Source: Nitrospira sp.
GTDB taxonomy: Bacteria > Nitrospirota > Nitrospiria > Nitrospirales > Nitrospiraceae
Direction of reading: 5' to 3'
NCBI GenBank assembly: GCA_031315995.1
Contig: JALDRG010000005.1
Coordinates: 1-64,000, forward strand
Length of the DNA: 64,000 bases
Position 1 is the stretch's first letter. Every line of letters begins with the position of its first letter. Below are positions 34,339 to 42,249 of the stretch, one piece after another. Made by a program: the position numbers and the translations under genes. Below the pieces are notes generated by a model, which made no database searches, was not told the origin of the DNA, and saw only the letters and a list, made by a program, of their open reading frames with translations.

Positions 34339-35370
34339 TCAGCGAAGGCCGACCTGCTCGATCAGCGTCAGTGTGGCTTCTCGCAATTCGGCGAGCCGGG
34401 CGAGTGGGACCTGTGCCGCACGGAAGGTGCGCCGGTCGATGAGTGTTGGATCGGCTTTGACCTCCGGGTGCAGTGGGTATTCCTTGTCCAGATCCGCGAA
34501 CATTTTTTGTCCGGCCTGGGCAACCAGGAATTCAATCAGGAGCTTGGCGTTGTCGACATGCTTGGATGCGCGGGTGACTCCGATTCCGGTCACATTCATG
34601 ATGGCGCCCATGCCACCCTCCTGTTGGTCGGTCATGACGGCCGCGATCGGGGCGGTCGGTTGTGTGGCGAGGTGGCGAGAGATGTAGTAGTGATTCACAA
34701 TGCCTGCGGCGACCTGACCTTTGGCGACGGCCTCTACGATCTGCGAGCTCTTCTGATACACCTGCGTCCCCGCATTCGTCTTGAGACCCTTGAGAAATTG
34801 TTTCGTCCGTTCGTCTCCGAAGGTGGCCTTGATGACCGATACCCCGGCCTGGAGATACTCGCTACCGGAATTGGGAATGGCGATTTTGTCTTTCCATTGG
34901 GGCTGAGCGAGGTCGAACAGCGATTTGATCTGGTCAGGCTTCACGAGGTTGGTATTGTAGGCGACAATCCAGAATCGGCCGGAGAGTCCGATCCAGCTGT
35001 TGTCCGCTGCGCGGAATTGGGAGGGAATGGCCCGCTCGACCTCGCGCATATTCATGGGCCTGAGGAGTTTGAGTTCCCGGGCATGTTCGAGGCTGCCGGC
35101 ATCGTTGGTCAGAAACACATCGGCCGGGGTCCGTTCGCCTTCAGCTTGTAATCGGTTGACCAGCTCGGTTGTGCCTGAAGACAAGAGCTCGATCTGGATG
35201 CCGCTCTTCGCCTGGAACTCGTCGAGGACGGGCTTGATAAGCCGTTCTGCGCGCCCCGAATACACGACCAATTTGTCGGCGGCGGATGCGCTGCCGGTGG
35301 TCCATTGCGGGAGCGCCAGCGCTCCGAAGACCAGTGCCAGCACCATCACTGCGCGTGAGAATGAAGCCAT
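34339..35370 (-). CDS. fbpA: Ferric-iron-binding periplasmic protein
   Basis: The signal peptide (ASFSRAVMVLALVFGALAL, cleaved near SASAADK) leads to a FbpA/AfuA-type binding protein: KLVVYSGRAERLIKPVLDEF opens the mature part and NHYYISR near residue 227 holds the two adjacent tyrosines that bind Fe(III). The ATG at 35370 has GGAGG upstream; the frame continues to 35478 without support. It is the first gene of the fbpABC operon, 95 bases after fur on the same strand. Confidence 0.92.
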   Translation of the reverse strand: MASFSRAVMVLALVFGALALPQWTTGSASAADKLVVYSGRAERLIKPVLDEFQAKSGIQIELLSSGTTELVNRLQAEGERTPADVFLTNDAGSLEHARELKLLRPMNMREVERAIPSQFRAADNSWIGLSGRFWIVAYNTNLVKPDQIKSLFDLAQPQWKDKIAIPNSGSEYLQAGVSVIKATFGDERTKQFLKGLKTNAGTQVYQKSSQIVEAVAKGQVAAGIVNHYYISRHLATQPTAPIAAVMTDQQEGGMGAIMNVTGIGVTRASKHVDNAKLLIEFLVAQAGQKMFADLDKEYPLHPEVKADPTLIDRRTFRAAQVPLARLAELREATLTLIEQVGLR

Positions 35371-35465
35371 GCGGCGTGCCTCCACGTGTGAGGACAGCCC
35401 TCGGGGCCGCCTTAGTTGAAATTGATAAGCCGTCTCAAGATGATACTGGATGTGAAGACTGTCCG

Positions 35466-35927
35466 TCAATGGCGGCAACGGGCGCAGAGACCGTAGAGCT
35501 CCAGTCGGTGGGTTTGGATCACAAAGCCGTTCTTTGTCGCGACCTCTTCCTGCAGCCGTTCAATTTCGCAATTCTCGAACTCCACAATGGTGCCACAGCC
35601 GGTACAGATGAGATGGTCGTGATGGCCCTTGTGTGAGATGTTGTCGTATTGCGTCTGCGTGCCGAAGTGTCGCGCTTGGGCGATCCCGGCTTCGCAGAAC
35701 AGGTTCAAGGTGCGATAAATGGTAGCCAGACCCAGATGGGGATCTTTCTTCGCCAGCTGATGGTACATCGTCTCCGCCGTCACGTGCTCCTGCCGAAGAA
35801 ACGCCGTCAGGATCAGCTCTCGTTGACGAGTCAATTTCAGTTGATGCTTGGCCAAGTGTTGGCGAAGCACGTCCATTTCTTTGAGGGTCTTGCTCATGGC
35901 ATGTGAATCGGCATGAAAGAGGCCCAT
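35466..35927 (-). CDS. fur: Ferric uptake regulator Fur
   Basis: A Fur-family repressor with the winged helix (KLTRQRELILTAFLRQEHVT and LATIYRTLNLFCEAGI) in residues 25-90. The metal-binding dimerisation domain includes HKGHHDHLICTGCG and a C-terminal CARC; both CxxC pairs of the structural zinc site are present. It lies upstream of fbpA on the same strand, which suits iron-responsive control. The start is either ATG 35927 or ATG 35897 (MSKTLKEM); neither has a clear ribosome site. A Zur or PerR role is possible, but context favours iron. Confidence 0.9.
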   Translation of the reverse strand: MGLFHADSHAMSKTLKEMDVLRQHLAKHQLKLTRQRELILTAFLRQEHVTAETMYHQLAKKDPHLGLATIYRTLNLFCEAGIAQARHFGTQTQYDNISHKGHHDHLICTGCGTIVEFENCEIERLQEEVATKNGFVIQTHRLELYGLCARCRH

Positions 35928-35983
35928 TAAAGACGAAAGTGCCCTAATGGGTCAAGAGGGCAGATAGCGGGTGTGATCACCGA

Positions 35984-36013
35984 TTGACGAATCGAAACGC
36001 GCCTGTTTATAGT
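35984..36013 (+). promoter_or_regulatory. Candidate sigma-70 promoter
   Basis: TTGACG (35984-35989) and TATAGT (36008-36013) with an 18-base spacer lie 38 bases upstream of the GTG of the next gene. Confidence 0.6.
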
Positions 36014-36050
36014 CCAGCCGACTGCTGCCGATTCAGAGGAGATTCAACAC

Positions 36051-36614
36051 GTGCGCAAATCTCACGAAATGACGATTGATCGGGCTCTGCTCCTGTATGC
36101 GTTATCACTGGCCGAGCCCTATGGCCTGTTGAGCGATGTCAAGCTGCAGCAGCTCTGTTTTCTCTGCGAACTCCAGATGTTCGGGAAGGGTCTGAAGGGG
36201 TTTCACTTCGAGTTCGTCCGGTTTGCGTATGGCGCGTTCAGCCGCGATCTGGACAATGACTTGACATCGCTTCGGCGCAAGGAACGGGTCGAAAACTTCA
36301 GCCCGTCCGACCAGGTCCGTGACGACGTTCTTCCCCTGCTGATGAAAGGGATCGACGGGAACGAGACCAACGAGCAGGTTCGTGATCTCATGCAGGCTGT
36401 GATCACGACCTATGGGCCGCAGGATGTCACGGCCATTACGCAATCCGTCGAATCGGTCGAGCTAAGTACGCCACAGCAGCCCGATTTCAAGATTCCAATC
36501 CGCGATATCGTCTTTCACACAACGCTCCTGGTCCCTGCGCGCATCGAAGTGCCAGCCGAGTTCCTTCTGCCTGCAAGCCACTTGGCGAAGCTCAATACGG
36601 AAATGGGATATTGA
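36051..36614 (+). CDS. Panacea/YwgA-like domain protein
   Basis: A 187-residue protein. The N-terminal half (LSDVKLQQLCFLCELQMF, then FEFVRFAYGAFSRDLDNDL) resembles the Panacea (DUF4065/SocA) and YwgA folds, whose members are often antitoxins or protein adaptors. The C-terminal half is unassigned. It starts at GTG with GAGGAG upstream and its own promoter. No obvious toxin gene is adjacent, so a toxin-antitoxin role is not supported here. Confidence 0.65.
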   Translation: MRKSHEMTIDRALLLYALSLAEPYGLLSDVKLQQLCFLCELQMFGKGLKGFHFEFVRFAYGAFSRDLDNDLTSLRRKERVENFSPSDQVRDDVLPLLMKGIDGNETNEQVRDLMQAVITTYGPQDVTAITQSVESVELSTPQQPDFKIPIRDIVFHTTLLVPARIEVPAEFLLPASHLAKLNTEMGY

Positions 36615-36933
36615 CGGAGCCGCCATCGGCCGAACATGCCGTTCGACCTGTGCGCTCCGAGAGAGCCACTCGGCAGAACTGAGCATCGCAGCGGGACCTC
36701 GTCGGAACGGTCCGGCCTAGCAGGACGCGGAAAAAATCCGCCAGCGGCCTTTCGACCTCCGTGAATCGTGAAACGTATCTCGTCAGGGATTGCAGCCAGC
36801 GGCTGTATCGACAGACGAGCCACGGTTCATGAGCGACAAACGAAGAGGATGGCCTGGTGCACATCCTACGGGCTCTTCTGCTGCCGACAGGGCACATGAA
36901 CTGATCGCAACGTATTGAGGGTTTCTCCGCCTG
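36615..36933. other. Intergenic region with dispersed repeat copy B
   Basis: No gene is seen. The centre (36721-36797) contains GCAGGACGCGG, AAAAAATCCGCCAGCGGC and the TCGACCTCCGTGAA block shared with copies A and C. Confidence 0.55.
36752..36797. repeat. Dispersed repeat, copy B
   Basis: TCGACCTCCGTGAATCG, then TGAAACGTATCTCG, then TCAGGGATTGCAGCC. It shares its first and last words with copy A (20921-20959) and its CCTGAAACGTGA..CTATCTCG pattern with copy C (41970-42000). Confidence 0.6.
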
Positions 36934-37320
36934 CTAGGGTCGTTTCGGGAGAGCGAGTGCTGCTTGGATGGTGTGCAACATGGCTCCTGTTTCGACCGGT
37001 TCGAGCAAGCAATACTCGATGTGGAGTTCCCGGACGACGCGTTGAAACTTTTCGCCCTCTAGGGCGGGATCGTGCAGCGCTGCGGCGACGATCAGGCGAG
37101 CGGTGGGGAAGGTCTTGCGCAGCTCCACCAAGTCTTCTGGCCCTTGGTCGTCGTCCGCTACAAGGCGACTGATCACCAAGTCGAGTTTGGATGATGGGAG
37201 TTGCGCACGGGCGGCCTGCAAGGTGGCACTGTACTGAACAAAGTGTTCCATGCCGGGCAGGGCCAGCTTGATGAGCCGCTTCAGATTTACGTCGGCGTTG
37301 ATGATAAGAATATTGGCCAT
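36934..37320 (-). CDS. Degenerate receiver-domain protein
   Basis: A 128-residue stand-alone CheY-like fold beginning ANILIINADVNLKRL. The phosphoacceptor position in LVISRLVADDD appears to be Arg rather than Asp, and the conserved Lys near the C-terminus is replaced (LLEPVE). It is therefore probably not phosphorylated and may act as a protein-interaction module. The ATG at 37320 follows CGGAGT; the upstream frame to 37437 lacks support. It lies downstream of a NarL-type regulator on the same strand, about 130 bases away. Confidence 0.72.
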   Translation of the reverse strand: MANILIINADVNLKRLIKLALPGMEHFVQYSATLQAARAQLPSSKLDLVISRLVADDDQGPEDLVELRKTFPTARLIVAAALHDPALEGEKFQRVVRELHIEYCLLEPVETGAMLHTIQAALALPKRP

Positions 37321-37449
37321 AGTACTCCGATGAGAGATGCAATTTATAATGAGCGGAGGGCGCGAGGAGGTGTGTGACCCGATCACAAGTGCCCGCCTGC
37401 CGAGGTCGGATCGATATGCCAAGGACGTCATCTCCATGCGATTCCAGTC

Positions 37450-38154
37450 TCAGGCTAACTCTTGATCCAGGGCATACCGAATTAATTCCGCCGTAGTTCT
37501 CATCCCTAGTTTGATGAGCAGCCGCGCGCGGTAGGTGCTCACAGTCTTGATGCTCACGTTGAGCTGTTCTGCGATTTCAGTCAGGCGGCGTCCTTGAGCA
37601 ATCCACTGTAGGACCTCAATTTCTCGGTCCGACAGGACCGTCGAGGGGGTATCGGCGCAGTGGGCGTACCGCTTCGGTGTCGTGTACTGGATGCACTCGA
37701 GTTCGGGCTTAGGAAGAGCGTCTTCGCCGTGCAGAATATGCGAGACGGCCACGCGGAGTTCCTGCGGACCCTGCTCTTTCGTCAGGTAGCCGAGCGCGCC
37801 GGCCCGAATGGCACGAGCGGCAAAGTGTTCCTCGGCATAAATGCTGACGACGAGTATAGGCAAGGCCGGTTGCAGGGATTTAAGCATGCGCACCAGATCG
37901 AGCCCGGGCATGTCCGGCAAATTCAAGTCCAGAATGACAAGATCCCAGGTGGTGGTGCGAGTCTGTTCGATCGCATGCTGAGCCGTGGTTGTTTCCACAA
38001 TGTGAGGGGTCAATCCGTCCTCGATGAGGAATTCACACAGGAACTCTCTCAAGCCACGACGGAGCAAAGCGTGGTCATCCGCGAGCAGGATTCGAACATC
38101 GGGTTTGCCCAGGGGCGAGTCTTGGCATGCATCCACGGCCAGGATTTCCCTCAT
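37450..38154 (-). CDS. NarL/FixJ-family response regulator
   Basis: A receiver domain (residues 20-140) with the acidic pair in ILLADDHALLRRGL, phosphoacceptor Asp in LVILDLNLPDMPGLDL and the Lys in YLTKEQGP, followed by a LuxR-type helix-turn-helix: LSDREIEVLQWIAQGRRLTE and VSIKTVSTYRARLLIKL. No partner kinase is adjacent. The ATG at 38154 has GGAG four to eight bases upstream; an upstream ATG at 38181 is possible. Confidence 0.9.
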   Translation of the reverse strand: MREILAVDACQDSPLGKPDVRILLADDHALLRRGLREFLCEFLIEDGLTPHIVETTTAQHAIEQTRTTTWDLVILDLNLPDMPGLDLVRMLKSLQPALPILVVSIYAEEHFAARAIRAGALGYLTKEQGPQELRVAVSHILHGEDALPKPELECIQYTTPKRYAHCADTPSTVLSDREIEVLQWIAQGRRLTEIAEQLNVSIKTVSTYRARLLIKLGMRTTAELIRYALDQELA

Positions 38155-38631
38155 GGCGCTCCGTAAAGCCAGGCGGTGCACCGTCCCGGCCGGGCAGATG
38201 GGCGGCTCCGATCCGCAGTCGGACCGATGTGGTGGCGGGCAATGCTCAGGGTCTGGTTAGTACTCGGAGGAACCACGCGCCACACTCCTGCATGTCGCCC
38301 CTTCGTGGCAGCAACGTCTGCAACACTCGACGAACAAGTCCTCGGAACTAATGAAATCCTTCCCGGTCAATGGGAGGGTTCGAGGATTCGCCGTTCGATT
38401 CTTATCCCACGCGCTCAATCGATTCATTGCCTGGAGGAGGGGAAGAAGCTAGGAGAAAATTCCTATTTCTTGTGCGGGGGAGAACTATCACGGACATCGA
38501 TTATCCTCATAGAGCTAAAGGGCCCTGTTGTGGCCCTGGAGCTTTGCCTTGCCGTCCACTAGCCTGCCCAAGCAGCCCGACGGAAGGCATCCTGGTGCTT
38601 TGTGTGGAAGGGTGGTGAGGTGGTGCATGGT
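38155..38631. other. Intergenic region (about 480 bases)
   Basis: No credible coding frame. A small hairpin AGGGCC/GGCCCT lies at 38519-38537. Nothing else recognisable is seen. Confidence 0.5.
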
Positions 38632-40152
38632 CTAGAGGCGGTATAGTTCGGCGTATTTCGCTTCCAGATAACGTAGGAAAGGCTCGGGGTTCACCCCACT
38701 GCCGGTCACGCGTCGAGCCAGATGATCGGGTGTGAACATGCGGCCCCACCGGTGGATTTTCTGCTCGAGCCACCGTCGCAGCGGTACGAGGTGCCCTGCC
38801 GCCATGTCCTCATTGAGTTGCGGGAGTTCCAGTTGCGCCTGTTCGAAGAATTGCACGGAATAGAGATTGCCCAACGTATAGGTGGGAAAGTATCCGAAGG
38901 CGCCCATCGACCAATGCACGTCCTGCAGGACACCCTCGGCATCCCGCTCCGGCACGATACCCAAGTAGGACTGCATCTTCTCATTCCACAGATCAGGCAA
39001 GTCCTCCGGTTGAGCCTGTCCCTCGACGAGTGCCTGCTCGATTTCGACACGTAGCATGATATGCAGATTATAGGTCAACTCATCGGCTTCAACGCGAATC
39101 AACGAAGGAGCGGCCCGGTTGATAGCGGCGTAGAACTGATCGAGCGGCACCGCAGCCAACTGCTGTGGGAAGGTGTGCTGCAGTATCGGGTAAAAGCAGT
39201 GCCAGAACGGACGGGACCGGCCCACGCAATTTTCCCAGAGGCGTGACTGGCTTTCGTGAAATCCGAGCGAAACGGATTCCCCGAGAGGAGAGCCGTAATA
39301 CCGAGGGTCCAGCCCTTGATCGTACAGGCCATGGCCGCCTTCATGAATGCAACTGAAGAGGCACGACGGCAGATCATTCTCGAAGACCCGGGTCGTCACG
39401 CGGACGTCTGTGGGGTGAAACGAGGTTGTGAACGGGTGGGCCGAGAGGTCGAGTCGGCCACGCTCGAAATCGTAGCCCATGGCCGTCAGCACCAGTCGGC
39501 CAAATTCCACCTGCTTGGCCTGGTCGAAGTTCTGGTGGAGGCAACGATCGTCGATGGTGACGGCACTGGCTTGGACACGTTTCAAGAGTGGAACGAGGCG
39601 TACCCGGAGTTGCGTGAACAGCGGCGCGAGTTGGGCGATGGTGGCTCCCGGTTCATAGGTATCCAAGAGGGCGTCGTACGGCGAGGCCTGGTATCCCAAA
39701 TAATGCGCTTCATCGCGTTTGAGTCCGAGGATGGTCTTCAGCGAGGGCAAAAACTTCGAAAACCGGCTCTCTTCTCGTGCCGTCACCCAGGCCTGCTGAG
39801 CCAAGGAACATTCGCGGCTCAAGCGGATGACAAAGTCCGATGGAAGCTTCTTGGCCCGGCTGAAGTCGCGCCAGGTTTCACGCAGCAGTGACCGGGAGGG
39901 TTCATCCCAGTTCTCGGCTGGTTGCTCGGTCGTGGGATCGATCCATTCGCTCAGCAGCGTCTCGACTTCAGCGGACACAAGTTTCTGGTGCGCGAGGCCG
40001 TCCAGTGTCGCGATCTGCTCCGCGCGTGCCGCCCCGCCGCCGGCGGGCATGTAGGTTTCCTGGTCCCATGAAAGGACCGCGGCCGCACTCTGGATGCGCC
40101 GGATTTCCAACAAACGGGTCGTCAACGATTCCAATGTCGCCAGTGTGTTCAC
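38632..40152 (-). CDS. M32-family metallocarboxypeptidase (Taq carboxypeptidase)
   Basis: M32 enzymes remove C-terminal residues using a metal held by HExxH. The motif HEGGHGLYDQG is present near residue 270, together with VLSWDQETYMPAGGGAAR near the N-terminus and FHESQSRLWENCVGRS after the active site. All are typical of thermostable carboxypeptidase 1. The 506-residue length fits. I choose the GTG at 40152, seven bases after AGGAG; another GTG lies at 40158. The gene is divergent from an O-methyltransferase gene. Confidence 0.93.
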   Translation of the reverse strand: MNTLATLESLTTRLLEIRRIQSAAAVLSWDQETYMPAGGGAARAEQIATLDGLAHQKLVSAEVETLLSEWIDPTTEQPAENWDEPSRSLLRETWRDFSRAKKLPSDFVIRLSRECSLAQQAWVTAREESRFSKFLPSLKTILGLKRDEAHYLGYQASPYDALLDTYEPGATIAQLAPLFTQLRVRLVPLLKRVQASAVTIDDRCLHQNFDQAKQVEFGRLVLTAMGYDFERGRLDLSAHPFTTSFHPTDVRVTTRVFENDLPSCLFSCIHEGGHGLYDQGLDPRYYGSPLGESVSLGFHESQSRLWENCVGRSRPFWHCFYPILQHTFPQQLAAVPLDQFYAAINRAAPSLIRVEADELTYNLHIMLRVEIEQALVEGQAQPEDLPDLWNEKMQSYLGIVPERDAEGVLQDVHWSMGAFGYFPTYTLGNLYSVQFFEQAQLELPQLNEDMAAGHLVPLRRWLEQKIHRWGRMFTPDHLARRVTGSGVNPEPFLRYLEAKYAELYRL

Positions 40153-40238
40153 CTTCACGCTCCTTCTCCGGGGACGTCCATGGTATGATCCCGCGGCCGG
40201 TGTGAATTGTTGCACAACTCTCTTCCGGAGTGAAACCG

Positions 40239-40889
40239 ATGACTGATCTCGTGCTGCCGAAGATCGACGCCTACGCCGCCGCCCATTCCATCCCTGAAAC
40301 TCCGACCCGCCGCGCGCTTCGTGAAGAAACGGAACGGACGATGGAGTTTGCGCGCATGTTGGTGGGACCGCTCGAGGGGGCCTTTCTGCATCTGATGGCC
40401 CGCCTCGTGCAGGCCACGCGAGTATTGGAGATCGGCATGTTCACGGGATACAGCGCGCTCTGTTTTGCCGAAGCCATGCCCGATCAGGGGCGGGTGATCA
40501 CCTGCGAAGTCGATGAAGAGTCCGCGTCCGTCGCCCGGCGGTTTTTTGCACAATCCACCCATGGCCGCAAAATCGAGATCCGCATGGGCCCGGCTCTGGA
40601 GACGATGGCAGGACTGACGGGCCCCTTCGACCTGATTTTTATCGATGCCGACAAACTGAACTATGTGAATTATTACCATCGCGCGATGGAGCTGCTGTCT
40701 CCGCGCGGCGTGATGCTCATCGACAATGTGTTGTGGAACGGTGACGTGTTGCATGACCCGCCTCCGGACGACCGGACAGCGGCGATTCAAGCGCTCAATC
40801 GGATCGTGACCGCCGATGCGCGGGTGTCCGCCGTGTTGGCGACGATCCGGGACGGTATTTGGATCATCACGCCGAGATCGTCGGCATAG
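40239..40889 (+). CDS. O-methyltransferase (caffeoyl-CoA/COMT-like family 3)
   Basis: A SAM-dependent class I methyltransferase of about 216 residues. The SAM-binding motif VLEIGMFTGYSALCFAEAMP is near residue 66, the metal-site region FDLIFIDADKLNYVNYYHR near 130, and IDNVLWNGDV near 160. Family members methylate catechol-like hydroxyls with divalent metal. The ATG at 40239 follows CGGAG; a GTG at 40230 is possible. It is followed by a DMT transporter gene 50 bases on, so export of a methylated compound is conceivable but unsupported. Confidence 0.9.
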   Translation: MTDLVLPKIDAYAAAHSIPETPTRRALREETERTMEFARMLVGPLEGAFLHLMARLVQATRVLEIGMFTGYSALCFAEAMPDQGRVITCEVDEESASVARRFFAQSTHGRKIEIRMGPALETMAGLTGPFDLIFIDADKLNYVNYYHRAMELLSPRGVMLIDNVLWNGDVLHDPPPDDRTAAIQALNRIVTADARVSAVLATIRDGIWIITPRSSA

Positions 40890-40939
40890 AGACCGCCGGA
40901 GGGAACGCGTTGCCGCCCCGGTATATCGGGAACTGAGGA

Positions 40940-41860
40940 ATGGCGGAAATGGAGAAACCATCGGCACCCGCCGCCTATGCGGCGTTGACCACGTCGGCCC
41001 TGGTCTGGGGCGGGTCCATCGTGGGGCAGAAGCTGGCGCTTGGGGCGTTCTCGGCGGTGGAGACGTCCGTCTTTCGCGGCGTCGGTGCGCTGGCGATTCT
41101 GATTCCTCTCTGGTGGTGGAGCGAAGGTGGCCGTACGGCGTTGACGGTCCGCGATTTCAAGGTGCTTTCGCTGCTGGGTCTGGGGGTGCTCGGCAACCAT
41201 TTGTTGACGCTCTTTGGCCTGCGCTACATCGGCGCCTCGACGGCCGGAGTGATTATTGGCGCCAGTCCGGCGATCACGGCTCTCCTCTCCTCCCTATTGG
41301 TCCGCGATATCCCCTTCAGGGCGGTGGCGGCAGGTTGTGCGGTCTCGTTCGCGGGCGTGGCGCTCGTGTCCGGTGTCGGAGGGAATGCTCCGAGCGGGGA
41401 CAATCCCTGGCTCGGCGGTACCTTGGTCCTCTTGGGATTGGTCAGCTGGGCGTTGTATTCCATCGGTGGCCGCGAGGTGATGGAGCGGCTGTCTCCGTTG
41501 ACCGTGAACTGGACGACGCTCCTGCTCTCCCTGTTGTTGCAGATTCCTTTGCTCTGGACGGACCAGAAGTGGTTGCTCACGGGCCCGAGTGAGGTGCCGG
41601 TTTCCGGATGGCTGGCGTTGGTGTACCTCATCGTCTTCGCCACGGCGCTGGGGCAACAGGCGTGGTTATACGGGGTGCAGGGGGTCGGGCCCTCGCGGGC
41701 CGGCGTGTTCGTCAACCTCATTCCCGTGTCGGCCCTGTTGCTATCCGCCTTGATATTGGGCGAGGGAATCGGAGTTCGGGAGGTAGCGGGTATTGTCCTT
41801 ATTCTGACCGGTGTCTGGCTGGTCGGCTGGCAATCGGCTCGACTGCAACAAACCGACTGA
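40940..41860 (+). CDS. DMT-superfamily (EamA) transporter
   Basis: A 306-residue protein with ten predicted helices in two EamA repeats (residues 10-145 and 160-295). The first repeat ends FAGVALVSGVGG and the second contains GPSRAGVFVNLIPVSALLL and IVLILTGVWLVGW. Members export amino acids, nucleosides or other metabolites. The substrate cannot be told from sequence. Confidence 0.9.
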   Translation: MAEMEKPSAPAAYAALTTSALVWGGSIVGQKLALGAFSAVETSVFRGVGALAILIPLWWWSEGGRTALTVRDFKVLSLLGLGVLGNHLLTLFGLRYIGASTAGVIIGASPAITALLSSLLVRDIPFRAVAAGCAVSFAGVALVSGVGGNAPSGDNPWLGGTLVLLGLVSWALYSIGGREVMERLSPLTVNWTTLLLSLLLQIPLLWTDQKWLLTGPSEVPVSGWLALVYLIVFATALGQQAWLYGVQGVGPSRAGVFVNLIPVSALLLSALILGEGIGVREVAGIVLILTGVWLVGWQSARLQQTD

Positions 41861-42249
41861 TTCTCCTGCCCACGCTTCAATTCCGCCGCCTCCCTGTCGA
41901 AGGTTATCGGTACCGCCGATCGTGTCCGTCGGCATCATAGGGTGCGCAAACAGTTTGTCAGCGAGGTGCTCGACCTCCCTGAAACGTGACGCCTATCTCG
42001 TCCCGCGAGCGTCTGAACGACGACCTTCCTCGCTCCGGTTTTGTCGAATGCTTTCATCTGCCCGAGGGCATGGTAGGGCACGGATTCTGTGCCGAAGCGC
42101 GCCTATCGCTGCTACAGAGAGTAGGGCCATATTAGGGCCAATTGCCCGGGTTTACCTCGCTTAGACATGGGCGTATCGTACAAACGATTGTCCGACGACC
42201 GACTCATGTATCGGTGTTTCGTAGCGAGTCGTGAGGAGACGGCCCGAGC
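41861..42249. other. Intergenic region with dispersed repeat copy C
   Basis: No gene is seen. Copy C of the dispersed repeat lies at 41970-42000, and GAGGAGAC just before 42250 is the ribosome site of the hybrid kinase. No clear promoter was identified. Confidence 0.5.
41970..42000. repeat. Dispersed repeat, copy C
   Basis: TCGACCTCCCTGAAACGTGA followed by CGCCTATCTCG. It matches the first two words of copy B (36752-36797) with a shorter spacing. Confidence 0.5.

Noticed and set aside
35416..35429. TTGAAATTGATAAG upstream of fbpA as a Fur box
   Set aside because: Only one half resembles the motif and the partner half is poor; control of fbpA by Fur is likely from context, but this site is not good enough to list.
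20921..42000. The dispersed repeats as a CRISPR array
   Set aside because: Copies are kilobases apart, diverged and without regular spacers; no cas genes are present.
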